This document shows positions 35,441 through 43,903 of a stretch of 64,000 nucleotides of DNA, in pieces (the first letter of the stretch is position 1; the number at the start of each line of letters is the position of its first letter). The notes beneath the pieces are model-generated. The model was given only the letters and a program-made list of their open reading frames with translations. It had not been told where the DNA came from and made no database searches. The stretch lies in NCBI RefSeq assembly GCF_003352185.1, contig NZ_CP029608.1, positions 3,224,001 to 3,288,000 of the forward strand, written 5' to 3'. This DNA is from Pseudomonas kribbensis. Its GTDB lineage: Bacteria; Pseudomonadota; Gammaproteobacteria; Pseudomonadales; Pseudomonadaceae. The position numbers were made by a program, and so were the translations under genes.

Positions 35441-36669
35441 GTGCCGGCATGGGTTGGGCTGCCGCGCAGGTCGGGTATTGCAGCAACGTGCACCCGACCC
35501 ATGACCTGGCCAGGCTGAAGGCCTCCATCGAACAGCACTTTCAGGGCGTGCGCGCACAACGCGGGCTGAAACAACAGGACAGTGGGCTTTGGATCAGCGC
35601 CCTCGCCGCCACCGGGTTACAGCAGAAATCCGCGCAGGCGGAGTTTCTCGAACTGCTGCAACGCAGTGGATTGCGACTGACCTCGCTCAACGGTTTTCCC
35701 TACGGACAGTTTCATGAGGGCGCGGTGAAAGCCGCCGTGTACCTGCCCAGTTGGGCCGAGCCGAAGCGCCTGGCGTACAGCCTCGAACTGGCGCAGATCC
35801 TCGCGCAGGCGTTGCCGGCGGATTGTCATCAAGGGGTAATTTCCACCGTACCGCTGGGGTACGCCGCCACCTGGAGCCCGACGCTGCAACAACGTGCCGA
35901 GTTTCAACTGCGCGAGCTCACGACGTCACTGGCCAGGCTGCACCGGGAGACCGGCAAGAAAATCGTGTTCTGCCTGGAGATGGAACCGGACTGCGTGCTG
36001 GAAAACACCGATCAGGCCATCGCCTTCTTCCGCCGCTGGCAAACCACCGATCCGCACCATGAGTATCTGGCGCTGTGTTTTGACGTCTGCCATCAGGCCG
36101 TGATGTTCGAAGACTGCTATCGCTCGCTGGTCAGGCTGCGTCAGGCGCGGGTGCCGATCGGCAAGATCCAGCTTTCCAATGCTCTGGTCTGTCGCCTGCC
36201 CTCCGTGGACGACAGCCGTCGCGAACGGGTCCTCAAGACCTTGCGCGATTTTTGCGAAACCACCTACCTGCATCAGGTGAAGGCGCTGGACGCGCAGGAC
36301 CGCTTGGTGGCCTGGGCCGATCTTCCTGCCGCCCTCGACGATTGCGCGAAGCACCCGGATCTCTTTTCCGAGTTGCGTATTCATTTCCATATCCCGCTGT
36401 TCAGCGAACAGCTGGTGTTGCCCGAGCTGAGCGGCAGTCAGATCGCCCTGGCGCAGACCTTCGACTATCTCGCCGACCATCGGGAGTTTCGCCCCGTGCT
36501 GGAGGTGGAAACCTACAGCTGGGGCGTCCTCCCCGCCCAACTGCGCCCGACCACCGAGCATGCCCAGCTGCAGGGCATCGCGGCGGAACTGAAATGGGTC
36601 GAGGAGCAGTTGCGCCAACGGCAACTGTTGCAGCCACAAGCGCAGGAGACGTACGCCGATGCCCTCTGA
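35437..36669 (+). CDS. eboE: EboE, xylose-isomerase-like TIM barrel protein
   Basis: 410 residues from the ATG at 35437 (MSAGMGWAAAQVGYCSN). AP-endonuclease/xylose-isomerase-like barrel with VGYCSNVHPTHDL, the likely metal residues in FCLEMEPDCVLEN, CFDVCHQAVMFED and the late glutamate in VLEVETYSWGVLP. This matches the EboE family of metabolite-traffic genes. The reaction is not known. It overlaps EboF by 11 bp. Confidence 0.83.
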   Translation: MSAGMGWAAAQVGYCSNVHPTHDLARLKASIEQHFQGVRAQRGLKQQDSGLWISALAATGLQQKSAQAEFLELLQRSGLRLTSLNGFPYGQFHEGAVKAAVYLPSWAEPKRLAYSLELAQILAQALPADCHQGVISTVPLGYAATWSPTLQQRAEFQLRELTTSLARLHRETGKKIVFCLEMEPDCVLENTDQAIAFFRRWQTTDPHHEYLALCFDVCHQAVMFEDCYRSLVRLRQARVPIGKIQLSNALVCRLPSVDDSRRERVLKTLRDFCETTYLHQVKALDAQDRLVAWADLPAALDDCAKHPDLFSELRIHFHIPLFSEQLVLPELSGSQIALAQTFDYLADHREFRPVLEVETYSWGVLPAQLRPTTEHAQLQGIAAELKWVEEQLRQRQLLQPQAQETYADAL

Positions 36670-38104
36670 ACAACCACGCCAACCGCTGCTGCTGATCAAC
36701 GTGGTCGGGCTGACGCCGGCGTTGCTGGGTGACGCGACCCCGAACATCAATGCCCTGCTCAAAACCGCCAGAATGGCCAGCCTGCAACCGGTGTTCCCGG
36801 CTGTCACCTCGTCCGTGCAGGCCTCGATTCTCACCGGACGACCGCCGTCCGAACACGGCATCGTCGGCAACGGCTGGTACTTTCGCGATCAGGCCGAAGT
36901 GAAGTTCTGGCTGCAGCCCAATGCGTTGATCCAGGGGGAAAAGGTCTGGGAAACACTCAAGCGTGAGATCCCCGGGTTTCGCTGCAGCCAGTTGTTCTGG
37001 TGGTACAACATGTACGCCGACGTGGACGCCGCCATCACCCCGCGTCCGCACTACCCCGCCGATGGCCGCAAATTGTTCGGCCTGTATTCGTCGCCCGCTT
37101 CGTTGCACGAAACCATCGAACGGCAGATCGGCGAGTTTCCCTTTCCCGGGTTCTGGGGGCCGGCGGCGGGCATTGCGTCGAGCCGCTGGATCGTCGATTG
37201 CGCCATCGCCGAATTCCAGCTCGACCGGCCCGACCTGCAATTGATCTACCTGCCGCACCTCGACTACAGCCTGCAGCGGGTGGGCCCCGATCACCCGTCG
37301 ATTGCCGATGAGGTGCGGGCCATCGACCATGAGGTCGGGCGGCTGCTGGCCTTCGCCGAGGCGCAAGACGCAGCGGTGATGCTGTTGTCCGAATACGGGA
37401 TCGAGGCGGTCAACCAATCGGTGTCCATCAACCGCGTGCTGCGCTCGGAAGGTTTGCTGGAAGTACGCCAGTCGCTGACCTGGGAACTGCTCGACCCCGG
37501 CGCCAGTGCAGCCTTTGCCGTGGCCGATCATCAGATCGCCCATGTCTACGTGAAAAACGCCCGGGACATACCCCGCGTCAAAGCGTTGCTGCAGCGCCAG
37601 CCCGGCATCGAGCAGGTGCTGGACAAGGCCGAGCAACGGGCCTTTGCGCTGGATCACCCGCGCAGCGGCGAGCTGGTGGCCGTGGCCGCCGCGGGGGTCT
37701 GGTTCGATTACTACTACTGGTTCGACGATCGCAAGGCCCCGGATTTTGCCCGCACCGTGGACATCCACCGCAAGCCGGGCTACGACCCGCTGGAGCTGTT
37801 CATCGACCCGGCCATTCGCTTTCCCAAATTGAGAGTCGCACGCCGCCTGCTGCAGAAAAAACTCGGTTTCCGCTACTACATGGACCTGATTCCACTGGAC
37901 ACCGGACTGGTCCGTGGCAGTCACGGCCGCCTACCCGAGCGCGAGGACACCGGCCCGCTGCTCATCACCAATTGCGATCTGCCGCTGCCGCAAACCCTGG
38001 CGGCCACGGCAGTGAAACAACTGCTCCTTCAGCATTTTCTGGGGCACCTCTACCACCACTCGGCCAATGCCAAGGAGCTTCCATGCGGCGAGCCATTTCT
38101 TTAA
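36659..38104 (+). CDS. eboF: EboF, nucleotide pyrophosphatase/alkaline phosphatase superfamily
   Basis: 481 residues, ATG at 36659. Phosphodiesterase/alkaline phosphatase fold with the nucleophile threonine region PAVTSSVQASILTGRPPSEH and the metal residues YLPHLDYSLQ, SEYGIE and, late, DIHRKPGYDP. No signal peptide, so cytoplasmic. It closes the six-gene ebo core; the next gene starts inside its end, so the transcript continues into the uncharacterised block. Confidence 0.82.
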   Translation: MPSEQPRQPLLLINVVGLTPALLGDATPNINALLKTARMASLQPVFPAVTSSVQASILTGRPPSEHGIVGNGWYFRDQAEVKFWLQPNALIQGEKVWETLKREIPGFRCSQLFWWYNMYADVDAAITPRPHYPADGRKLFGLYSSPASLHETIERQIGEFPFPGFWGPAAGIASSRWIVDCAIAEFQLDRPDLQLIYLPHLDYSLQRVGPDHPSIADEVRAIDHEVGRLLAFAEAQDAAVMLLSEYGIEAVNQSVSINRVLRSEGLLEVRQSLTWELLDPGASAAFAVADHQIAHVYVKNARDIPRVKALLQRQPGIEQVLDKAEQRAFALDHPRSGELVAVAAAGVWFDYYYWFDDRKAPDFARTVDIHRKPGYDPLELFIDPAIRFPKLRVARRLLQKKLGFRYYMDLIPLDTGLVRGSHGRLPEREDTGPLLITNCDLPLPQTLAATAVKQLLLQHFLGHLYHHSANAKELPCGEPFL

Positions 38105-39222
38105 CCGTTCTCAGTGCACTGGCCGGTTTGGCTCAGGCACAGGACACCAACAGTTTCGATTGCAATCAATTCCTCAAGTTTGGAACCGACATTGCCAAGA
38201 CCCGGGCGGCGTTCCAGCAGAGTCCCGAAACCATGGCCTGGAACTGGTTCGTCTGTCTTAACCAGTTCAGCCCCACTCAGGCCAGTAACCGGGTGTGGGA
38301 AACCATGAAGCCTTCGGACCAGGTCTACCTGCCCGATGGCGCTGCGCCCGGCGCCTACGCCAGTCCGGTGCCGCCTCCTGCCGAGGTGCTGACACAGGCC
38401 CGAACGTTGGGAATGGACCTGAACCGGACCTTCCATAACCTCAATGCCACGCAACAGGTCGATGGCCTGGCGCTGCACATGGGCGGCGCCGTGCCTGCTA
38501 CTCAGAAAGGCAACCCGGTGCGTTTTCAACTGCTGATGGGTCAGGACACCTTCGATTACATCGTGCAGCGTAAGGTCTACAACATGAACGGTCAGGCCGC
38601 GCTGCCGGACAACCTGGACTTCCCGGCCACCGCGTGGGAGTTGAAGGCCGCGTGGCTGTGGATCGGCTCGGACACCACCTACCGGCAGACCCTGGCCAAC
38701 GACGGTTACTACATTGGCCAGGCTTATTACGAGCAGGACGGCACCTATCAGGTCGGCTATGCGGCGTTGAGCGGTCTGCACGTGGTCAACAAGCTGGACG
38801 CCAACTGGGTCTGGACCACCTTCGAAAACGTCAACAACAGCAAATACACGGTGACCAACGCCCCCACACCGACGCCGATGACCAACACCACCGGGCCGAC
38901 CCCGGCCGCCAAACCGGTGAACGTCAGCTTCCAGGCGAGCAACCCGACGCTGTCGAAGTACGAGCTGATCGGGGTCGAGTTCCAGCCCGTCACCCAGGTG
39001 CTGGCCAACTCGCAGCTGGAGTCGGCGTTCCAGAACACCTCGTCCTGTCTGGCCTGCCACGGCACTGCGGCCTACTCGAACGACAAGGGCTACTACAACT
39101 TCGCCATGAAACAGGATGGCGGCATCGTCTACCCGACCACTCCGCTGCCGGCCTCCGACTTCGAAGGCTACAAAAAACTGGACTTTGTCTGGTCGCTGAA
39201 GCGCGCCCAGTGGCAACGCTAA
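38083..39222 (+). CDS. Secreted protein with one C-terminal CxxCH haem motif (first copy), function unknown
   Basis: 379 residues from the ATG at 38083 (AAGGAG upstream), starting 22 bp before the EboF stop. Signal peptide MRRAISLTVLSALAGLAQA with cleavage near AQA-QD. A single haem c motif, CLACH, is at residues 322-326. Shared with the second copy at 42608-43900 are GLHVVNKLDANWVWTTFE in the middle (second copy GLHIITKANGYPQWIWSTFE) and a WELKAAWLWI-like segment. Possible distal haem ligand not assigned. I do not know a named family; it is best read as a periplasmic or exported c-type cytochrome-like protein acting with the large protein encoded next. Confidence 0.75.
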   Translation: MRRAISLTVLSALAGLAQAQDTNSFDCNQFLKFGTDIAKTRAAFQQSPETMAWNWFVCLNQFSPTQASNRVWETMKPSDQVYLPDGAAPGAYASPVPPPAEVLTQARTLGMDLNRTFHNLNATQQVDGLALHMGGAVPATQKGNPVRFQLLMGQDTFDYIVQRKVYNMNGQAALPDNLDFPATAWELKAAWLWIGSDTTYRQTLANDGYYIGQAYYEQDGTYQVGYAALSGLHVVNKLDANWVWTTFENVNNSKYTVTNAPTPTPMTNTTGPTPAAKPVNVSFQASNPTLSKYELIGVEFQPVTQVLANSQLESAFQNTSSCLACHGTAAYSNDKGYYNFAMKQDGGIVYPTTPLPASDFEGYKKLDFVWSLKRAQWQR

Positions 39223-39232
39223 GGAGCACGAC

Positions 39233-41602
39233 ATGAGCGTATTGAATTTCCCCCGGATCTACCTCAACGGCCATATGTTCTGGAACCCGCCGACGGCCAA
39301 CAACAACGATGTGCTGCCGCTGTATGACGCGGTGAAGATGGATATCAACTGGCCGTTCACCCGCTACTACGACATCACCCAGGAGAACGCTCCCACCACC
39401 CTGATGCCCTGGATCATTTCACCCGTTCAGCAGAATGATCTGCCGCCCTATGTGCAGCAGGTGCCGACCAACGGAGGCCCGAACACCTTCCCGTTCATAC
39501 CCGCCGAATGGGACCTGTTTGGCGACAACGCCTGCGGGACGGTGAGTTACCAGAGCACCCGCTCGACCATTATTGGCGGCGAGTTGCAGGCTAACACCTA
39601 CATTGCTCAGGACGCACTGGTCGGCAGGGACTTCCAGCTGCTCGGCAATCCCTTTGGCAGTCAGAGCCCGACGGCCGCGCGCTTCGTCGATATCAGCCCG
39701 TGGCAGAACACCTTCACGGCGCTGTACTTCGACAAGTTGCAGCTGGGAGATGCCACCTGCGGCCTGACCTTGAACCGGCAATACCGGATGCTCGACCGCT
39801 TCCTGACGTTCAATTGGGCCGGCGACTTCGGTGGTCTGGCGTATGTCACCACCACCTGGCAGACCTGCTTTCCCCGGGACAATCTGGAATGGGTCATCGG
39901 CGATTCCGTCCTGCTGAGCAATCTTCAGCAACAGATGGAGGCGCAAAACGCTCAGGGCCTGATGTTCAGGTTCGCCACGTACCTCACCTGTTACGACAGG
40001 AACGGTGTGTTCAACGACTTCCCGTACGTCAACACCCGCGACAATGGCCCAGCGGCACAGGCCCGTTTGACGGCGATGTATCAAAAGGGGCTGGACAACG
40101 TTTCCGGTATTTTCTTCAACCCCGCCTACAACCGTACCGTAGCGACCCTGGGTCTGTGGCTCGACCACGAATACCCCACGGCGCCCGCCGGCCCGCGTCT
40201 GGTCACCGACCAGAAGATCATGGTCACTCGCCCCGACATGCCTAAGCCGACCAGCACCAATCTGGGTGTGACCTCGGCGCAGATCACCAACAACACGCTG
40301 TCGCTGGATCTGGCCAACACGTTCCCGTTCTATCCGCTGGACAAGAACGCCGATGTCCTGACTGCCGAGAAGTTCCAGGCCGGCGACTTCAAGCTGGGCG
40401 TATCGCAGAACGGGAATTTCGTGCCGGTGGTCGACATCGGTTTCGAGCAGTACCGACAGTCGGCCTTCGACAAGCGTTCGGGCCTGCTGGATATCCCTCT
40501 CAGCTCCACGCAAGCGACCACCTTGCAATCCGGCCCGCTGGAGTTGCAGCAACAGACTTCATCAGGCCCCGTGAAAGCCGCCACTCAGCAAATCTGGACT
40601 GCCGAGGTGGTAGAAAGCGGCACCTTCGTCGACGTGAACGATCGCAAGACGCTGACCATCATGGTGCAGAAAGATGGTCAACCGGCCGCCCACACCACAC
40701 TCTGGGTGGTGGAATACGGCAACCCTTACAACGTGACCACCAGCGACTACTACCTGACGTTCTCGAATAACCCCGACTTCACGCTGTTCTACGACAACGC
40801 AGACCGCAACAAAAACACCGCCAACCTGCCACAGTTCAAGGGCACGGCACCTGTAGCGAACTATCTGGCCACCGGCAGCGGTCGTCGACTGGTCAATCTG
40901 GAAACCAAAGACAAACCGGTGGGCGTTGAGGTCAGTTATCAGTCATTCATGAATGGCTCAAGTAAACCGATCACGGTCCCCCTGACCCCTTGCCTGGAAT
41001 TCGACGCCGGCGTCTACACCCACGGAACGCTGGATAACGATCAGACAGTGGATTACTCCTACGTCGCCACCACCACCAACGGCGACGGCATCGCCCAGGT
41101 GAGTTTCAAGGCTGTGGCCCCGGGTTTCCCTACGCTGCGCTTCATCGTCAAGGAAGGCACCAGTGACCCGGCGATCCCATTCAGCTTCGCGCTCAACCAG
41201 GCCCAGATCGACTTCCTCGCCCCCCTGCGCGTCCTGCCTCTGGACATGCCGTTGCAACAGGACTTCGTCAACTACTGGAACGAGATCTACAAGAACAAGA
41301 ATGCGCCCGAGGCGATCTGGGATGACTTCATCTACCCACGGGTCCTGAAGACCTTCTACTACCTGTACCCGATCATGAACAAGTTCATGCCGCTCAACTC
41401 CCGCACCCGGGTGGAAGGCGCTGTCGATCAGTTGATCCGGCTGATCAGCAAGGAGTACCAGGAAGAAAGCACCCTCGCGATGCCCATCACCCGCGACCTG
41501 TCGCAAAGCCGTCGCGCGGTGCTGGAGTTGTGGGCGCAGAAACTGGTCAAGCGCAACTTCCCGCCCGTGAAACTCAACATGAGTGATTACGACGACCTTT
41601 GA
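39233..41602 (+). CDS. Large protein of unknown family (first copy)
   Basis: 789 residues, ATG at 39233 after AAGGAG, 10 bp after the haem protein. No signal peptide or membrane segment is seen. The N-terminus MSVLNFPRIYLNGHMFWNPP and the C-terminal YPRVLKTFYYLYPIMNKFMPLN resemble the protein at 43904-45721 (MSILNGPRLNFWGG and YPNVLRFHYLAFPAMSRYIPLN), so the two are paralogues. The stretch around residues 560-640 reads like an immunoglobulin-like beta region. No catalytic motif is recognised. Being always next to a CxxCH protein suggests they work together, although the haem protein is exported and this one apparently is not. Confidence 0.75.
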   Translation: MSVLNFPRIYLNGHMFWNPPTANNNDVLPLYDAVKMDINWPFTRYYDITQENAPTTLMPWIISPVQQNDLPPYVQQVPTNGGPNTFPFIPAEWDLFGDNACGTVSYQSTRSTIIGGELQANTYIAQDALVGRDFQLLGNPFGSQSPTAARFVDISPWQNTFTALYFDKLQLGDATCGLTLNRQYRMLDRFLTFNWAGDFGGLAYVTTTWQTCFPRDNLEWVIGDSVLLSNLQQQMEAQNAQGLMFRFATYLTCYDRNGVFNDFPYVNTRDNGPAAQARLTAMYQKGLDNVSGIFFNPAYNRTVATLGLWLDHEYPTAPAGPRLVTDQKIMVTRPDMPKPTSTNLGVTSAQITNNTLSLDLANTFPFYPLDKNADVLTAEKFQAGDFKLGVSQNGNFVPVVDIGFEQYRQSAFDKRSGLLDIPLSSTQATTLQSGPLELQQQTSSGPVKAATQQIWTAEVVESGTFVDVNDRKTLTIMVQKDGQPAAHTTLWVVEYGNPYNVTTSDYYLTFSNNPDFTLFYDNADRNKNTANLPQFKGTAPVANYLATGSGRRLVNLETKDKPVGVEVSYQSFMNGSSKPITVPLTPCLEFDAGVYTHGTLDNDQTVDYSYVATTTNGDGIAQVSFKAVAPGFPTLRFIVKEGTSDPAIPFSFALNQAQIDFLAPLRVLPLDMPLQQDFVNYWNEIYKNKNAPEAIWDDFIYPRVLKTFYYLYPIMNKFMPLNSRTRVEGAVDQLIRLISKEYQEESTLAMPITRDLSQSRRAVLELWAQKLVKRNFPPVKLNMSDYDDL

Positions 41603-41621
41603 TCCATCAGGAAAGATGAGC

Positions 41622-41646
41622 CACTGCGGGCCTCGCGCCCGCAGTG
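41622..41646 (+). other. Intra-operon hairpin
   Basis: CACTGCGGG at 41622-41630 pairs with CCCGCAGTG at 41638-41646 in the 65-bp gap. It lacks a U tract, so mRNA processing or stabilisation is more likely than termination. Confidence 0.6.
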
Positions 41647-41667
41647 CGCCTTGCCAGGGAGTGACCC

Positions 41668-42588
41668 ATGAACGTCAGCCTCTTGAATCGTCTGTTGCTG
41701 TTGATCCTGCTGTTCTGCCCGTCTGCATTCGCCCAGGACAGCGGCGCCGTCTACTTCACCAATGGCGTACACAATACGCTGGGGTGCAATGAACAGAACG
41801 GCAACTGCATCGCTAAACGCAATCCAGGTGAGCCTTCCGACCCGTTCTTCCCGGCGTTCTGGATCAGCAACTGGACCATGTACCGGGTGATGCACAACTA
41901 CGAAAACAACCCGCCGCCCTACAGCAACCCGCCAACGACCCTGAAGCCTGCGGACTACACCGTCTCCCGAGGGACCAGCTATTACGACACCACCTATATC
42001 CCGCCGGACGGCGACGGCTTCGGCGCGATGATGGAGCACTACGAGAAATACTGCCTGCCGATCTTCCCGATCAAGAACAATAACTACACCTGCTCGTTCG
42101 TGTCGCTGGGCAACAAGGCGTACTTCCTGACCTATCCGCAGGACCGCCCGAAAGACATGCCGGCCTGCTGCATGTTTTCGCCGATGAATCATCCGCCACG
42201 GCAGGACTTCATCGAACACCTGCCCTACAGCGCCGAGCGCAGCAAAAACCTCGATGGCAGCGTGCAGGCCTACGCCCTGGATCTGGATTCGCCACAAGGA
42301 CCGATCCTGTTCGGCTACGCCTTCTACAAAAAGATGTCGGGGCAACCGCCCTACCGGCCGCCGCAGTCGTTCTTCTTTTCCGGCGATACCAGCGTCGCCA
42401 ACGCACCGATCGTGAGCCAGAACTACACCGACTTCCGCATCGCCAAACCGGACCCGAAACAGACCTGGGCGCAGGTCGCCGCCATGTGCCCGTCGAATCC
42501 GCCACCCTGCCAGTTGTTCGAACCGCCGGCTTCGCAGAGCAATGGCCAGAAGGCGCAGTGGAACAAGCTCATGCAGCGTAAACCGTGA
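41668..42588 (+). CDS. Secreted cysteine-containing protein, function unknown
   Basis: 306 residues, ATG at 41668 after AGGGAG. Signal peptide MNVSLLNRLLLLILLFCPSA with cleavage near AFA-QD. The mature part has several cysteines (including DMPACCMF and a C-terminal CPSNPPPCQLF), which could form disulphides in the periplasm, and many aromatic and proline residues. No domain is recognised. It lies between the two haem-protein/large-protein sets, 19 bp before the second haem protein. Confidence 0.68.
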   Translation: MNVSLLNRLLLLILLFCPSAFAQDSGAVYFTNGVHNTLGCNEQNGNCIAKRNPGEPSDPFFPAFWISNWTMYRVMHNYENNPPPYSNPPTTLKPADYTVSRGTSYYDTTYIPPDGDGFGAMMEHYEKYCLPIFPIKNNNYTCSFVSLGNKAYFLTYPQDRPKDMPACCMFSPMNHPPRQDFIEHLPYSAERSKNLDGSVQAYALDLDSPQGPILFGYAFYKKMSGQPPYRPPQSFFFSGDTSVANAPIVSQNYTDFRIAKPDPKQTWAQVAAMCPSNPPPCQLFEPPASQSNGQKAQWNKLMQRKP

Positions 42589-42607
42589 TCAACGACGAAG
42601 GATCGCC

Positions 42608-43900
42608 ATGAAAACCACATTCTGTTTTTCCGTGATGTTGCTGGGTCTGGCCAGCCTGCCGGTGCTGGCCAGGGAACAAGCCATGCCATCGATGCAGGCC
42701 AGCCAGTTGAACTGCCAGCCGCCGAGCACCGCACCGGCCGCCACGGCCGGTCAGGATCAGTTCGATCAATACAGCTGGCAGATGTTCATTGCCCTGAGCT
42801 GGCCGGCAAAGAGCGGGCAGCGCGGCAATCCCGACTGCACCAAACAGCCCGGTGCGGCGGGCTACACCGTCTGGCAGACCTACAAGACGGTGGGGGAAAT
42901 CTTTCTGCCAAACGCTGCCAACCCCGGGCCGTGGAATTCCCCGCAAATTGCCAAGAGCTTCAACATCATCAACATCGCCTCTTTGAAAAACAGCGCTCAG
43001 GTCAACGCCGTCGATCAGGCGGTCGGCGGCTGGTTGATCGATCAGGCGAAGAATCCGACCTATTACGATATTTCGGCCAACGAGACTTCGTACAACTACA
43101 TCGTCAACAACAACTTCTATAACGCCGATGTCGTCTCCAAAGCCAACAACATCACGTTTCCGTGGGGCGTCATCGAGATCAAGTCGAGCTGGCGCATCCT
43201 CACTCCCCATGACAACGCCAGCCGTTACCTGACCCTGCTTGCCCGGGTGGCGACCTTCGATGAGCAAGGCCGGAAGAACGGTGTCACCGAAGCGTTTCTG
43301 GGGCTGGTCGGCCTGCACATCATCACCAAGGCCAACGGTTATCCGCAGTGGATCTGGTCGACGTTCGAACAGGTCGACAACGTTCCGCCCAAGGCACTGG
43401 TGAACGGCCAATGGGTCGATCAGCCGGTCGCGGGCACGGCCTATTCCTACTTCAACGCCGCCGCGCCCGCCGCGTCCCTCAACCAATCGCCATGCGACTG
43501 GCAGACCCAGGGCCCGCATCAAGTCTGCGTGCCCAAACCCGGCACCACGTTCCAGACCCCGAACCCGCTGAACCGGGTCACGCCGATCGCCGACATCACC
43601 AACCAGATCAACGCCAGTTACCAGGCCGATCCGGGGCTGCAAAACAGCGTGTTGAAGTACTACCAGCTCATCACCACCCAGCGCCCGCTGATGCCTGACA
43701 ACCCAGGCAACCCGCTGGGCCAGCCGACACCTGCACTCTCGGCCAACGTGACCATGGAAAGCTACATCCAGCCCAACAGCAGTTGCATGAACTGCCATTC
43801 CATGGCGACGCCGGTCAAGAGTCCCTACAAGTCGGATTACTCCTACCTGTTCAAATTCGCCAATTCGCCGCTCGGCAAAACCATCAAGGACGGGAAATAA
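42608..43900 (+). CDS. Secreted protein with one C-terminal CxxCH haem motif (second copy), function unknown
   Basis: 430 residues from the ATG at 42608 (MKTTFCFSVMLLGLASLPVLA), signal peptide cleaved near VLA-RE. The haem motif CMNCH is at residues 393-397. The N-terminal part has QYSWQMFIALSWPAK, reminiscent of WNWFVCLNQF in the first copy, and the shared GLHIITKANGYPQWIWSTFE. So the operon contains two diverged copies of one periplasmic c-haem family. The end, GKTIKDGK, is short and lysine rich. Function unknown. Confidence 0.75.
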   Translation: MKTTFCFSVMLLGLASLPVLAREQAMPSMQASQLNCQPPSTAPAATAGQDQFDQYSWQMFIALSWPAKSGQRGNPDCTKQPGAAGYTVWQTYKTVGEIFLPNAANPGPWNSPQIAKSFNIINIASLKNSAQVNAVDQAVGGWLIDQAKNPTYYDISANETSYNYIVNNNFYNADVVSKANNITFPWGVIEIKSSWRILTPHDNASRYLTLLARVATFDEQGRKNGVTEAFLGLVGLHIITKANGYPQWIWSTFEQVDNVPPKALVNGQWVDQPVAGTAYSYFNAAAPAASLNQSPCDWQTQGPHQVCVPKPGTTFQTPNPLNRVTPIADITNQINASYQADPGLQNSVLKYYQLITTQRPLMPDNPGNPLGQPTPALSANVTMESYIQPNSSCMNCHSMATPVKSPYKSDYSYLFKFANSPLGKTIKDGK

Positions 43901-43903
43901 ATC

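Noticed and set aside
34085..35557. Long minus-strand reading frame of 490 codons across eboA and eboB
   Set aside because: Opposite to genes with clear EboA and TatD motifs and operon spacing; no recognisable domain or ribosome site.
36401..37924. Long minus-strand reading frame of 507 codons across eboE and eboF
   Set aside because: Same reasoning: antisense shadow of conserved genes in GC-rich DNA.
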